Of a DNA stretch of 64,000 bases, positions 1 through 8,623 are shown in pieces. This DNA comes from Nocardia vinacea (GTDB lineage Bacteria > Actinomycetota > Actinomycetes > Mycobacteriales > Mycobacteriaceae). The stretch is taken from the NCBI RefSeq assembly GCF_035920345.1, contig NZ_CP109149.1:9548001-9612000 (forward strand), in the 5' to 3' direction. The first letter of the stretch is position 1. The number at the start of each line of letters is the position of its first letter. A model generated the notes under the pieces. The model worked only from the letters and a program-made list of their open reading frames with translations. It searched no databases and was not told the origin of the DNA. The position numbers and the translations under genes are program-made.

Positions 1-25
1 CGGTCGCGGTGGGGATTTCGGTCAT
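1..25 (-). CDS. Start of an unidentified gene, cut by the window edge
   Basis: An ATG on the minus strand overlaps the stop codon of the acyl-CoA synthetase gene in an ATGA arrangement. The first residues read MTEIPTAT before the window ends. The overlap implies translational coupling, so this is the next gene of the synthetase operon. Too little is visible to assign a family. Confidence 0.5.
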
Positions 26-1563
26 CGGGCCGCCTTGTCCGTGAAGAGATTCGGGTCGAGAGCGCGTTTGAGGATCTTGCCGGTGGCGCCCTTGGGTAGC
101 TGGTCGGTGAAGGCGAAGCGGTGCGGCACCTTGTACGCCGACAGCCGCTCCTTGGCCCAGGACCGCAGATCCGCCGGATCGAGTTCGACCCCGGGGGTGG
201 CGGCAACGACCGCGCCGACCTCCTCGCCGTAATGCTCGTCCGGGATACCGATCACCGCTACTTCGACGACGTCCGGATGCTCGTACAGCACTTCCTCGAC
301 CTCGCGCGGATAGACGTTGTATCCGCCGCGAATAATGAGATCCTTTGCGCGGTCGACGATGTAGACATAGCCGTCGGCGTCGACGCGGCCCAGATCGCCG
401 CTCTTCAACCAGCCGTCGGATAGATCGGCGGCGGTGGCGTCGGGCCGGTTCCAGTACCCCTTCATGATGCTGGGGCCGCGCAGGAAGATCTCGCCGACGG
501 TGTCGGCGGGCAGTACGTTGCCGTCGGGATCGCGAACCTCGATCGACGTCCCGGGCAGCGCGGCGCCGACCGATCCGACCCGCTGTTCGCGATTGAGCGG
601 ATTGTAGGTCGCCGCACCCGTGGATTCGGTGAGGCCGTAGCCCTCGAGGATGGTGCAGCCGAAGCGATCGGAGAAGGCGCGGATCACCTCACCGGGCAGC
701 GACGCTCCGCCCGATGCTGCCAGCCGCAGGCTCGCGAAGTCCGCCGCACTGTAGTCACCGGCCGCGTGCAGCATGGCATTCCACATGGTCGGCACACCGG
801 CGACGTGGGTGAGCTGCTGATCGCGGATCATCGCGATCATGGCCCGCGGTTCGAAAGGCGTCACCATGGCGAAGGATGCGCCCGCGTGCAGCGCGGTGAG
901 CAGGCATACCGCCTGCCCGTAGACATGGAACAGCGGCAGTCCGGTGCCGAAGCGATCGTCCGGGCCGAGCTGCAGCTGATCGGTGAAGATTCGAGCGGTC
1001 TCGGTCAGGTTGGTGACGGTGAGTTCGACGCCCTTCGGTTTGCCGGTGGTTCCGGAGGTGTAGAGCAGTACCGCGGTATCGTCGGCGCGCCGCCGCACCG
1101 GTTCGGCCACGGGCTGGGCCGGTTCGGCATGCGCGCCCGGCGCGAGCACGAGCAAGGGCAGATTTCGTTCGGTGGCCGCCTCCCGTGCGGCCTCCAGCGC
1201 GCCATGCCATGCGATGACGATTCGCGCGCCGGAGTCGTCCAGCACGTAACCGATTTCGGGCGCGGTAGCCATGGTGTTCATGGTGATGGCGATGGCGCCG
1301 ATGAGCTGCGCGCCCAGATATGCGACGACGAATTCACCGACGGTGGGCGCCACCAGCAGCACCCGGTCGCCCGTGGCGATACCGGATTCGCGCAGCAGGC
1401 CGCCGTAAGCCGCACTGCGCCTGGCCAATTCGCCGTAGGTGAGCTGTGTGTCCGTGGCCAGCAGTGCGATGGCATCGGGGCGTTCGGCGGCGTGCTGCCA
1501 GCACCGGTCGGCGACATTGGTCAGCTGATTCGATGCGGTCGGGGAAGCCGGATTCGCAGGCAT
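22..1563 (-). CDS. Fatty-acid/aryl-CoA ligase (acyl-CoA synthetase, ANL superfamily)
   Basis: It activates a carboxylic acid with ATP to an acyl-adenylate and transfers it to coenzyme A. The AMP-binding P-loop LLYTSGTTGKPKG is present, as are the GYGLTES adenylate motif, the hinge region SGDLGRVDADGY and the C-terminal KGATGKILKR with the catalytic lysine, so the enzyme looks intact at about 513 residues. I chose the ATG at 1563 because GGAG lies six bases upstream; an in-frame ATG at 1581 adds six residues but has no such site. It is divergent from the TetR gene, and its promoter carries a variant of the island's inverted repeat. The chain-length preference cannot be read from the sequence. 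Confidence 0.9.
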   Translation of the reverse strand: MPANPASPTASNQLTNVADRCWQHAAERPDAIALLATDTQLTYGELARRSAAYGGLLRESGIATGDRVLLVAPTVGEFVVAYLGAQLIGAIAITMNTMATAPEIGYVLDDSGARIVIAWHGALEAAREAATERNLPLLVLAPGAHAEPAQPVAEPVRRRADDTAVLLYTSGTTGKPKGVELTVTNLTETARIFTDQLQLGPDDRFGTGLPLFHVYGQAVCLLTALHAGASFAMVTPFEPRAMIAMIRDQQLTHVAGVPTMWNAMLHAAGDYSAADFASLRLAASGGASLPGEVIRAFSDRFGCTILEGYGLTESTGAATYNPLNREQRVGSVGAALPGTSIEVRDPDGNVLPADTVGEIFLRGPSIMKGYWNRPDATAADLSDGWLKSGDLGRVDADGYVYIVDRAKDLIIRGGYNVYPREVEEVLYEHPDVVEVAVIGIPDEHYGEEVGAVVAATPGVELDPADLRSWAKERLSAYKVPHRFAFTDQLPKGATGKILKRALDPNLFTDKAAR

Positions 1564-1598
1564 GGCTTGCTCCAGTTTCATGAGTGGGCGAGAACTGA

Positions 1599-1614
1599 TG
1601 TGACCCAGGCCACG
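1599..1614. promoter_or_regulatory. Possible CRP/GlxR-type site, imperfect
   Basis: TGTGA-cccagg-CCACG resembles the CRP/GlxR consensus TGTGA-N6-TCACA, with two mismatches in the right arm. It lies between the acyl-CoA synthetase and TetR genes. A similar and better site lies at 2450-2465. Confidence 0.3.
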
Positions 1615-1635
1615 TCAGTGGGTCGGACGCTACTT

Positions 1636-1659
1636 GAATTTGGCGTCATGTTCAATAGA
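1636..1659. promoter_or_regulatory. Putative TetR operator, weakest of three copies
   Basis: GAATTTGG-CGTCATGT-TCAATAGA keeps the arm and spacer layout and the CGTC spacer start of the perfect inverted repeat at 2484-2507. It sits in the divergent promoter region between the synthetase and tetR, where autoregulation would be expected. Confidence 0.5.
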
Positions 1660-1763
1660 TGTTGTGCCGATAGAGGTTGCCCAGCGGCGTCGTGGGGTCG
1701 CGGCAGCGGCGTGCGCTGTTACGATCCACCACGTCAGCGAGTCGGACGACAGCGAGTGAGGCA

Positions 1764-2405
1764 GTGAACGCCCAGGAAGCCACCGAGGACCAGCCCGGTC
1801 GGGTGCCCCCGCGGAGTAAGCGTGGCATGCGCACCAGGTCCGCATTGGTGACCGCGGCGCGCGAGGTGTTCGAAAGCGACGGTTTCCTCGACGCCAGGAT
1901 CAGTGATATCTCCAAGGCGGCCGGGGTCGCCTCCGGATCGTTCTACACCTACTTCGACAGCAAGGAAGAGATCTTCGCCGCGGTCGTCGAGCAGGTGCGC
2001 GAGGAAATGCTGCACCCGCACATCCGGGAACGGGTCGGCATCGACGACCCGCGTGAGTTGATTGCCGCCGCCAATCGTGAGTATCTGCTGTCCTATCGGC
2101 GCAATGCGCGGCTGATGGCCGTGCTCGAACAGGTGTCGAAGATCGATGAGAAGTTCCGGGTGCTGCGCTTCGAACGCGCCCTGGCCTTCGTCGAGCGCAA
2201 TGCCGAGATGATCCGGAATCTGCAGGATCGTGGCCTGGTGGACGCCGAGTTGGATGCCGAAGTCACGTCGCTGGCGCTGTCGAGCATGGTGAGCCGCATG
2301 GCGTACTTCGTATTCGTCGAGGGGCGGAAGGTGTCCTTCGAGAAGTTGGTGAAAACGCTGAATCAGTTGTGGTTCAACGCTCTTCAGCTGAAAGAAGCTC
2401 ACTGA
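1764..2405 (+). CDS. TetR/AcrR family regulator of the lipid island
   Basis: It is a DNA-binding repressor with an N-terminal TetR helix-turn-helix: the stretch from RTRSALVTAAREVF through ISKAAGVASGSFYTYF, followed by SKEEIFAAVVEQV, is the classic recognition-helix pattern. The C-terminal half is the ligand domain, whose ligand is probably an acyl-CoA or its precursor by context. I chose the GTG at 1764 (MNAQEATEDQ..., about 213 residues) because a GTGAGG lies just upstream and the alternative TTG at 1677 would overlap the promoter. The gene is divergent from the acyl-CoA synthetase and precedes the SDR operon. The inverted repeats at 1636, 2484 and 10525 are its likely targets. Confidence 0.85.
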   Translation: MNAQEATEDQPGRVPPRSKRGMRTRSALVTAAREVFESDGFLDARISDISKAAGVASGSFYTYFDSKEEIFAAVVEQVREEMLHPHIRERVGIDDPRELIAAANREYLLSYRRNARLMAVLEQVSKIDEKFRVLRFERALAFVERNAEMIRNLQDRGLVDAELDAEVTSLALSSMVSRMAYFVFVEGRKVSFEKLVKTLNQLWFNALQLKEAH

Positions 2406-2449
2406 CCGAGCGTCGGCCATGTGGCCGGTCGATGTGCGCCGATCATTCA

Positions 2450-2465
2450 TGTGACCCGTATCACG
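2450..2465. promoter_or_regulatory. Putative CRP/GlxR-type site
   Basis: TGTGA-cccgta-TCACG matches TGTGA-N6-TCACA with one mismatch. It lies just upstream of the TetR-type operator and the SDR operon. Catabolite control of a lipid-degradation operon would make sense, but this is inference from the motif alone. Confidence 0.4.
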
Positions 2466-2483
2466 TGACATGCCGCCACAGTT

Positions 2484-2507
2484 GAACTTGACGTCGGAAT
2501 CAAGTTC
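2484..2507. promoter_or_regulatory. Perfect inverted repeat, putative TetR operator
   Basis: GAACTTGA-CGTCGGAA-TCAAGTTC is a perfect 8-bp inverted repeat with an 8-bp spacer, 47 bases upstream of the SDR start. Related copies stand at 1636-1659 and 10525-10548, each in front of another transcription unit of the same island. The conserved part is TTGA-CGTC-N4-TCAA. Confidence 0.75.
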
Positions 2508-2553
2508 GGTGAGTCTGGGTCACGCAGGTCGAGCATCAGGAGAGGCTTACGTA

Positions 2554-3309
2554 ATGGGTCGTTTCGACGGAAAGACGGCGATTGTCACCGGAGCCAGCCG
2601 CGGTATCGGGCTGGCCATCGCGCAGCGGCTGGTGGCCGACGGTGCGCGGGTCTGTGTGACCGCCCGCAAAAAGGACGCGCTGGACGCGGTGGTCGCCGAA
2701 CTCGGCGGACCCGAGCATGCCATCGCCGTCGCGGGACGAGCCGACGACGTCGAACATCAGACCGAGGCCATCGAGCGCACGCTGGAGACCTTCGGTTCGG
2801 TCGACTTCCTGGTCAACAATGCCGGTATCAACCCGGTGTATGGGCCGATGGTCGAACTCGACCTGGCCGCGGCCCGTAAAGTCTTCGAGGTGAACTGCCT
2901 GGCGGCGATCTCCTGGGTGCAGCAGGCGCACAAGGCATGGCTGGGTGAGCACGGTGGCTCGGTGGTCAATGTCGCGTCGGTTGCCGGGATCAAGCCCGCG
3001 CCCGGCATCGGGTTCTACGGGGCCACCAAGGCGATGCTGGTGCACATCACCCAGGAGTTGGCGGTCGAACTGGGCCCGTCGATCCGGGTGAACGCGATCG
3101 CGCCCGCCGTGGTGAAGACCCAATTCGCCACCGCGCTCTACGATGGCCGCGAGGAACAGGTCGCCTCGGCCTATCCGCTCAAGCGCCTCGGCGTACCCGA
3201 GGACATCGGCAGTGTCGCCGCCTTCCTGCTGTCCGATGACGCGGCCTGGCTGACCGGCCAGCTGATCGTCGTCGACGGCGGGGTCACCCTCACCGGAGGC
3301 GTGGCGTGA
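2554..3309 (+). CDS. SDR family oxidoreductase
   Basis: It is an NAD(P)H-dependent short-chain dehydrogenase of classical length (251 residues), probably oxidising a 3-hydroxyacyl or alcohol intermediate. The cofactor motif TGASRGIG, the NNAG motif and the catalytic Tyr-x3-Lys in YGATK are visible, and the C-terminus ends in the usual DGG segment. The start at 2554 has a strong AGGAGAGG site; a longer reading frame from 2470 would run through the operator. It is the first gene of a four-gene forward operon and overlaps the next gene by four bases (GTGA). Confidence 0.88.
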   Translation: MGRFDGKTAIVTGASRGIGLAIAQRLVADGARVCVTARKKDALDAVVAELGGPEHAIAVAGRADDVEHQTEAIERTLETFGSVDFLVNNAGINPVYGPMVELDLAAARKVFEVNCLAAISWVQQAHKAWLGEHGGSVVNVASVAGIKPAPGIGFYGATKAMLVHITQELAVELGPSIRVNAIAPAVVKTQFATALYDGREEQVASAYPLKRLGVPEDIGSVAAFLLSDDAAWLTGQLIVVDGGVTLTGGVA

Positions 3310-4289
3310 AGGCTTGGCGGGTAACGGAATTGGGCGAACCGGCGCAGGTACTGCGGCTGGTCGAACTGGAGGAGCCCGAGCCCGGTCCAGGCCAGGTGGT
3401 GGTGCGGACCCGCGCCGCGGCCGCGAACTTTCCGGACGTTCTGATGTGCCGGGGCGAGTACCAGATCAAGCCCGAACTCCCGTTCACCCCCGGGGTTGAA
3501 CTGTGTGGCGAGGTGGTCGCGGTCGGTGCCGACGTCGACGGCATCGCGATCGGCGACCGGGTGCTCGGCGGTACGGCGCTGCCCTGGGGCGGGTTCGCGG
3601 AACTGGCGGTCATGGACGCCGCGGATGTCTTTCCCGCCCCGGCGGCGCTCGACGATGCCGAGGCCGCCGCCCTCTTCATCGGCTACCAGACGGGCTGGTT
3701 CGGACTGCACCGGCGTGCCGGTCTGCGGGCGGGGGAGACGCTGCTGGTACATGCGGCGGCCGGTGGCGTCGGCAGTGCGGCCGTGCAATTGGGCAAGGCG
3801 GCCGGGGCCACGGTGATCGGGGTGGTCGGCAGCGCGGCCAAGGCCGAGGTCGCGCGGGCGCTCGGCGCGGACATCGTGGTGGATCGCAGCGCACAGGATT
3901 TCGTCTCGGTTGTGCGGGACGCGACCGGCGGTCGCGGTGCGGATGTGGTGTACGACCCGGTCGGCGGTGAGGTGTATCAGCGGTCCACCAAGTGCATCGC
4001 CTTCGAGGGACGCATCCTGGTCGTCGGTTTCGCGGGCGGGCAGATCCAGTCCACCGCACTGAATCACGCACTGGTGAAGAATTATTCGATCCTCGGTCTG
4101 CACTGGGGCCTGTACCGCGACAAGGATCCGCAAGCGGTGCGCGACTGCCATCTGGAACTGACCGGGGTGGCCGAGCGGGGTTCGGTGAAACCCCTGATCG
4201 GCGAGCGGCTGCCACTGGATAACGTGGCTGCCGGACTGCAGCGCCTCGCCGATGGTAAGACCGTCGGCCGGGTGGTCTTCGAACCGTGA
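3306..4289 (+). CDS. NADPH:quinone oxidoreductase-like MDR protein
   Basis: It is a medium-chain dehydrogenase/reductase of the zinc-free quinone oxidoreductase/enoyl reductase type, 327 residues. The GroES-like N-terminal domain (about 1-130) contains AANFPDVLMCRGEYQ, and the Rossmann motif AAAGGVGSAAVQL follows at about 150. The structural and catalytic zinc cysteines of alcohol dehydrogenases are absent. The GTG start overlaps the upstream SDR stop. In this operon it probably reduces or rearranges an enoyl/enone intermediate, but its substrate is not evident. Confidence 0.85.
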   Translation: MKAWRVTELGEPAQVLRLVELEEPEPGPGQVVVRTRAAAANFPDVLMCRGEYQIKPELPFTPGVELCGEVVAVGADVDGIAIGDRVLGGTALPWGGFAELAVMDAADVFPAPAALDDAEAAALFIGYQTGWFGLHRRAGLRAGETLLVHAAAGGVGSAAVQLGKAAGATVIGVVGSAAKAEVARALGADIVVDRSAQDFVSVVRDATGGRGADVVYDPVGGEVYQRSTKCIAFEGRILVVGFAGGQIQSTALNHALVKNYSILGLHWGLYRDKDPQAVRDCHLELTGVAERGSVKPLIGERLPLDNVAAGLQRLADGKTVGRVVFEP

Positions 4290-4323
4290 ACGGTGCCAAC
4301 CGAATTCGACAAGGAGAACCGTA

Positions 4324-5085
4324 ATGAGCAGTGAGACAACCCGTACCGCCATCGTCACCGGCGCCGCGCGTGGCATCGGTGCTACCACCGCAAAGCGGCT
4401 GGCGGCGGACGGCTTCGCGGTCGCCGTCCTGGATCTCGACGAGGCGGCTTGCAAAACTGTTGTCGCCGAGATCGAATCGGCCGGCGGCCGGGCGCTCGCG
4501 GTGGGTGCGAACGTCGCCGATGAACAGGCCGTCGCTGCGGCGGTCGAGCGCGTCGCCGCCGAACTGGGCGCACCGACCGTCCTGGTGAACAATGCGGGCA
4601 TCATCCGCGACAACATGCTGTACAAGATGACCGTCGACGACTGGGACGCGGTCATGGGCGTGCACCTGCGCGGCTCCTTCCTGATGAGCCGCGCGACGCA
4701 GAAGTACATGACCGACGCGGGCTGGGGCCGCATCGTCAATCTCTCCAGCACTTCGGCGCTCGGCAATCGCGGCCAGGCCAACTACGCCGCGGCCAAGGCC
4801 GGATTGCAGGGATTCACCAAGACTCTCGCGATCGAACTCGGCAAATTCGGCGTGACCGTGAACGCCGTCGCGCCGGGCTTCATCGAAACCGAGATGACCG
4901 CCGCCACCGCCGAGCGCATGGGTGTTTCGTTCGAGGAGTTCAGCAAGACCCTGGTGGCGCGGATTCCGGTGGGACGCGTCGGCAAGCCCGAGGATATCGC
5001 GCACACGGTGTCGTTCTTCGTCAGCGAGGGCGCATCATATGTCACCGGCCAAGTGCTCTACGTCGCCGGTGCGCCGACGGTCTGA
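4324..5085 (+). CDS. FabG-like 3-oxoacyl reductase/dehydrogenase (SDR)
   Basis: It is a second SDR of the operon, 253 residues, closest in pattern to FabG-type 3-oxoacyl reductases. TGAARGIG binds the cofactor, NNAGIIRDNM and SSTSALGN are typical FabG stretches, and the catalytic motif is YAAAK. The ATG at 4324 is preceded by AAGGAG, and the next gene starts ten bases after its stop. It could act in beta-oxidation as a 3-hydroxyacyl-CoA dehydrogenase, because a hydratase gene follows directly. Direction and substrate are inferred from neighbours only. Confidence 0.87.
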   Translation: MSSETTRTAIVTGAARGIGATTAKRLAADGFAVAVLDLDEAACKTVVAEIESAGGRALAVGANVADEQAVAAAVERVAAELGAPTVLVNNAGIIRDNMLYKMTVDDWDAVMGVHLRGSFLMSRATQKYMTDAGWGRIVNLSSTSALGNRGQANYAAAKAGLQGFTKTLAIELGKFGVTVNAVAPGFIETEMTAATAERMGVSFEEFSKTLVARIPVGRVGKPEDIAHTVSFFVSEGASYVTGQVLYVAGAPTV

Positions 5086-5095
5086 GGCGCGAATA

Positions 5096-5548
5096 ATGAA
5101 GGTATTCAACGGAATCGGCGAACTCGAGCAGGCCGTCGGCACCCATCTCGGCTACAGCGAATGGCACACCGTTACCCAGGAGCAGATCGATCTGTTCGCC
5201 GAGGCGACCGGTGACCGTCAGTGGATTCACGTCGATCCAGAGCGGGCCGCGCAGGGACCGTTCGGCACGACGATCGCCCACGGCTATCTGACCCTGTCCC
5301 TATTGCCGCAGCTGGTCTGGCAGGTGTATCGCGTCGAGGGGGTGAAGATGGGGATCAACTACGGCAGCAACAAGGTTCGCTTCCCGTCGCCGGTGCCATC
5401 GGGTAGTCGCCTGCGGGCGGGAGTGGAACTGGTGAAACTCGAGCCGACCAAAGCGGGGGTCCAGGTGACGGCTCGGGTGACCATCGAACGCGAGGGCAGC
5501 GACAAGCCGGCCTGTATTGCGGAAGCGCTGTCGGTACTCGTGCCCTGA
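5096..5548 (+). CDS. MaoC-like hydratase (hot-dog fold)
   Basis: It is a 150-residue single hot-dog protein that would hydrate enoyl-CoA to (R)-3-hydroxyacyl-CoA. The hydratase-2 signature is clear: FAEATGDRQWIHVDPERAA followed by GTTIAHGYLTLSL, which contain the catalytic Asp and His of the MaoC family. With the FabG-like SDR just upstream it makes a hydration/oxidation pair. It is the last gene of the forward operon, and two strong stem-loops follow. Confidence 0.9.
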   Translation: MKVFNGIGELEQAVGTHLGYSEWHTVTQEQIDLFAEATGDRQWIHVDPERAAQGPFGTTIAHGYLTLSLLPQLVWQVYRVEGVKMGINYGSNKVRFPSPVPSGSRLRAGVELVKLEPTKAGVQVTARVTIEREGSDKPACIAEALSVLVP

Positions 5549-5554
5549 CAGAAG

Positions 5555-5589
5555 AGTGACCGCCGGACATCCTGTGCCAGGCGGTCACT
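5555..5589 (+). terminator. Stem-loop terminator of the forward operon
   Basis: A perfect 10-bp stem, AGTGACCGCC pairing with GGCGGTCACT, lies seven bases after the hydratase stop codon and encloses a 15-base loop. It has no long T run, which is common in actinobacteria. Confidence 0.7.
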
Positions 5590-5605
5590 TCCTCCGGCGA
5601 ATATG

Positions 5606-5652
5606 CGAAACGGCCTGTCTCCCTGGTGATTATCGGGAGACAGGCCGTTTCG
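5606..5652. terminator. Long stem-loop, probable bidirectional terminator
   Basis: An 18-bp perfect stem (5606-5623 with 5635-5652) and an 11-base loop stand between the two converging operons, two bases before the kinase stop codon at 5655. The symmetry suits termination from both sides. Confidence 0.8.
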
Positions 5653-5654
5653 TC

Positions 5655-6710
5655 TCAGAAACCGGCTTCGGTGGCGATCCGATCCGCCGTTTCGGCGAGT
5701 CCGTCGACCATATCGGTAGTCGGAATGCCCGCGGCCGCCCGGTTGCGGGGGTCGTCGAGGGTGCGGCGGTACACCCCCTCGGCAATGACCGCTAGCTTCC
5801 ACAGCCCGAGCGCATGCCAGAACCCGAGTGCCCGCCGATCGCGTCCGGTGATCGCGAGATACTCCTCGACCAGTTCGGCGCGGGACGGAAAACCCGGGAG
5901 CATGCACATTTCCGTACCCGGAATGGCCGCTTCGCCCGGCATCGGCCAGTAGGCCAGCAGACTTCCGATATCGGCCAGCGGATCGCCGAGGGTGCACAGC
6001 TCCCAGTCGAGCACGGCGGCGATCGCACCCGTCTCCGGTGTGGTGATCACATTGCGGAGGTTGTAATCACCATGCACGAGCGCGAGTTCGCGCTGTTCGG
6101 GAACGGCGGCCCGGAGCCGTTCGGTGAGGCGGTCCACCAGCGGCAGGTCCCGTGTTTTCGACTTCTCCCACTGCGCCGACCACCGTTTGAGCTGTCGCTC
6201 CGCATACGGTTTGTGACTGGCGAGGTCGATCAGCGCGGTGGCTTCCAGATCGACGGCGTGGATGCGGGCCAGCGTACGCACCAGCGACAGCCCGGCGCTG
6301 CGGCGCAGCTCGGGGGTGATTCGCTCGGCGGTCTCGACTCCGTCGATGACCAGTCCGTCGACGAATTCCATGAGCACGAGCGCGATCTCGCCCTCGTGCC
6401 GGATATCGTCGACGCGCGGCACCGGGACATCGGTGGGCGCCAGGGCCGACATGACTCGGGCCTCCCGCGCCACATCGTGCGCGGACGCCAGCAGGTGGCC
6501 GAGCGGCGGACGTCGCAGCACCCAACGCCGCCCCTCTGCATCGGTGATCAGGAAGGTCAGATTGGACTGGCCGATCCCCACCCGGTCCGCCCGTACCGGC
6601 ACGGTGCACGCCGAACCGAGCGAGGACACCCAGTCCGCGAACGCGGCGGCATCGATATCGAAGCCGGTCGCGTCCGCGGTGGGCTGAATGAGCCCGTTAC
6701 TTGTCTGCAT
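5655..6710 (-). CDS. Phosphotransferase of the APH/choline-kinase fold, acyl-CoA dehydrogenase-associated
   Basis: It is a kinase-like protein of 351 residues. The catalytic loop LVHGDYNLRNVI (H-x-D-x4-N) and the metal-binding stretch VLDWELCTLGDPLADIG are intact. Similar proteins are fused to or encoded beside acyl-CoA dehydrogenases (as in ACAD10/11), where phosphorylation of 4-hydroxyacyl-CoA is the known role. The gene follows an acyl-CoA dehydrogenase by 16 bases, which supports that role here. The ATG at 6710 has AAGGAA upstream; longer frames lack a site. It is the last gene of the minus-strand operon. Confidence 0.85.
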   Translation of the reverse strand: MQTSNGLIQPTADATGFDIDAAAFADWVSSLGSACTVPVRADRVGIGQSNLTFLITDAEGRRWVLRRPPLGHLLASAHDVAREARVMSALAPTDVPVPRVDDIRHEGEIALVLMEFVDGLVIDGVETAERITPELRRSAGLSLVRTLARIHAVDLEATALIDLASHKPYAERQLKRWSAQWEKSKTRDLPLVDRLTERLRAAVPEQRELALVHGDYNLRNVITTPETGAIAAVLDWELCTLGDPLADIGSLLAYWPMPGEAAIPGTEMCMLPGFPSRAELVEEYLAITGRDRRALGFWHALGLWKLAVIAEGVYRRTLDDPRNRAAAGIPTTDMVDGLAETADRIATEAGF

Positions 6711-6726
6711 TCGTTCCTTGTCCGTC

Positions 6727-7944
6727 CTACGCCCCGGCTCTGAACTTACCGAGTTCGGCGCGCGCGATGGCGCGTTTGTGCACTTCGTCGGGTCCATCGG
6801 CCAGACGCAATGTGCGCAGGTGCGCGTACATGCTGGCGAGCGGGAAATCGTCGGTGACACCGGCCCCGCCGTGCACCTGGATCGCCCGGTCCACGATCCG
6901 CAGCGCCATCTCCGGTGCGGCGATCTTGATCGCCGCGATCTCGACCCGGGCCGCCTTATTGCCGACGGTATCCATCATCCAGGCGGCCTTGAGGGTCAGC
7001 AGCCGGGCCTGCTCGATATCGATGCGGGCCTCGGCGATCCAGTCCTGGATATTGGCGCGCTCACTCAGCTTCTGCCCGAAGGTGATTCGCGATTCGGCGC
7101 GTGCGCACATCAGTTCCAGCGCGCGTTCGGCCATACCGATGGCGCGCATGCAGTGGTGGATGCGGCCCGGACCGAGCCGGGCCTGGCTGATGGCGAAACC
7201 CTCACCCTCGCCCTTCAATACATCCGTGACGGGGACCCGCACATCGGAGAAGTCGATCTCGGCGTGGCCCTCGCGGTCGGCGTAGCCGAAGACCGGCAGA
7301 TTGCGCATAACCGTGACACCGGGTGCGTCGATGGGCACGACCATCATCGACTGCTGCCGGTGCTTGGGTGCGTCCGGATCGGTCTTGCCCATGACAATGA
7401 GCACCTTGCAGTTCTTGTGTAATGCGTTGGAGGCGAACCACTTCCGGCCGTTGAGCACATAGTGGTCGCCGTCGCGCGCCATGCGCAGCTGGATATTGGT
7501 GGCGTCCGAGCTGGCGACGGCGGGCTCGGTCATGGCGAAGGCGGAGCGGATGGTGCCGTTCAGCAGCGGCTCCAGCCAGCGCTCCTTGTGCTCCTGGGTG
7601 CCGAAGAGAGTGAACACCTCCATATTGCCGGTGTCGGGTGCCGAACAGTTGCACGCCTCCGGCGCGAGATGCGCGCTGCGGCCCATGATCTCGGCCAGCG
7701 GGGCGTATTCCAGATTGGTCAGCCCCGGACCCCATTCAGGATGCGGATGGAACAGATTCCACAGGCCGCGGGCGCGGGCCTCCGTCTTGAGGTCCTCGAC
7801 GATCTGCGGATGGTGGTGCGGATCGCCGGCTGCCGCCATCTGCTTCTCGTACTCCGACTCGGCCGGATATACGCATTCGTCCATGAAGGAGCGCAGATCA
7901 CGTTGATACTGCTGGGTGCGCTCGGACGTGTTGAACAGGTCCAT
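6727..7944 (-). CDS. Acyl-CoA dehydrogenase family protein
   Basis: It is an FAD-dependent dehydrogenase of 405 residues, similar in layout to the ACAD10/11 type. Family stretches include [15 protein letters not shown] (substrate/FAD loop), the [11 protein letters not shown] segment and [34 protein letters not shown] near the C-terminus (written here in parts of a longer block). It introduces the double bond in an acyl-CoA. The ATG at 7944 has GGAG five bases upstream. Its partners, a kinase of the APH fold downstream and a HAD hydrolase upstream, reproduce the three activities combined in mammalian ACAD10. Confidence 0.9.
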   Translation of the reverse strand: MDLFNTSERTQQYQRDLRSFMDECVYPAESEYEKQMAAAGDPHHHPQIVEDLKTEARARGLWNLFHPHPEWGPGLTNLEYAPLAEIMGRSAHLAPEACNCSAPDTGNMEVFTLFGTQEHKERWLEPLLNGTIRSAFAMTEPAVASSDATNIQLRMARDGDHYVLNGRKWFASNALHKNCKVLIVMGKTDPDAPKHRQQSMMVVPIDAPGVTVMRNLPVFGYADREGHAEIDFSDVRVPVTDVLKGEGEGFAISQARLGPGRIHHCMRAIGMAERALELMCARAESRITFGQKLSERANIQDWIAEARIDIEQARLLTLKAAWMMDTVGNKAARVEIAAIKIAAPEMALRIVDRAIQVHGGAGVTDDFPLASMYAHLRTLRLADGPDEVHKRAIARAELGKFRAGA

Positions 7945-8002
7945 CGAGGCTCCGATCGTTGGTACGGGCAGTTGAAAGAGACTGCGCCGCAAGGTGGGTG
8001 GA

Positions 8003-8623
8003 TCAGCTAGGGGTTCGTAGCGCAGGCCACAACAGGGCCGCCGTCGATGCGGCGTCGCGGTGCACGATGCCGCCGAGTCCGAGCAGTTCGGCAGCGGTGA
8101 TGTTCTGCTCGAGGTCGTCGACCATGATGGTCTGCTTGGGTGCGACACCGAGTCGCTCGCAGCCGGTGAGATAGGCCCGGCCGGACGGTTTGCGGATGCC
8201 GATCTCCGCGGAGATGGTCACCGCGTCGAACATGGCGGGCAGGTCGAAGCCTGCGTAGCAGTCGTCGCCGAGCGAATTCGACAGCAGACCGACGCGATAG
8301 CCCGCCGCACGGACACTCGCGACCAGCTCGATCATTTCCGGGTCGGGACGCAGCCGGGACTGAATGCGGTCGACAAGGCCCGCATCGTCGATATCGACGC
8401 CGTGCGCGCGCAGCCGCCGCGCGAACCCGATCTCGAACTCACGCTGACCGATGCGCCCCTCTTCGTGATCCACCAGCAGCGCACTGCTTTCCGGATCGCG
8501 GGTGAGCAAACGCAGCGGTAGCCGCGGGTCGCCCAGCTCCGCGCCGAACTCGGCGAAGGCGGCGAGCACGGCGGTGGTGAGCACGCCGCCGAAATCGAAC
8601 AGCACGGCAGTGCGCCCGCTCAC
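8003..8623 (-). CDS. HAD family hydrolase
   Basis: It is a 206-residue haloacid-dehalogenase-fold hydrolase. Motif I is LFDFGGVLT with the nucleophilic aspartate, motif II is LLSNS, the lysine lies in IRKPSGRAY, and motif IV is MVDDLEQN. The GTG start overlaps the stop of the upstream SDR (GTGA). A HAD domain is fused to ACAD and APH domains in ACAD10, so this gene probably removes a phosphate in the same pathway. The natural substrate is unknown. Confidence 0.85.
   Translation of the reverse strand: MSGRTAVLFDFGGVLTTAVLAAFAEFGAELGDPRLPLRLLTRDPESSALLVDHEEGRIGQREFEIGFARRLRAHGVDIDDAGLVDRIQSRLRPDPEMIELVASVRAAGYRVGLLSNSLGDDCYAGFDLPAMFDAVTISAEIGIRKPSGRAYLTGCERLGVAPKQTIMVDDLEQNITAAELLGLGGIVHRDAASTAALLWPALRTPS

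Noticed and set aside
766..1767. Long plus-strand frame opposite the acyl-CoA synthetase, and many similar long frames opposite real genes (for example 3171-4781 and 56958-58640).
   Set aside because: They mirror genes with strong catalytic motifs and show only His/Arg/Gly-rich shadow composition.
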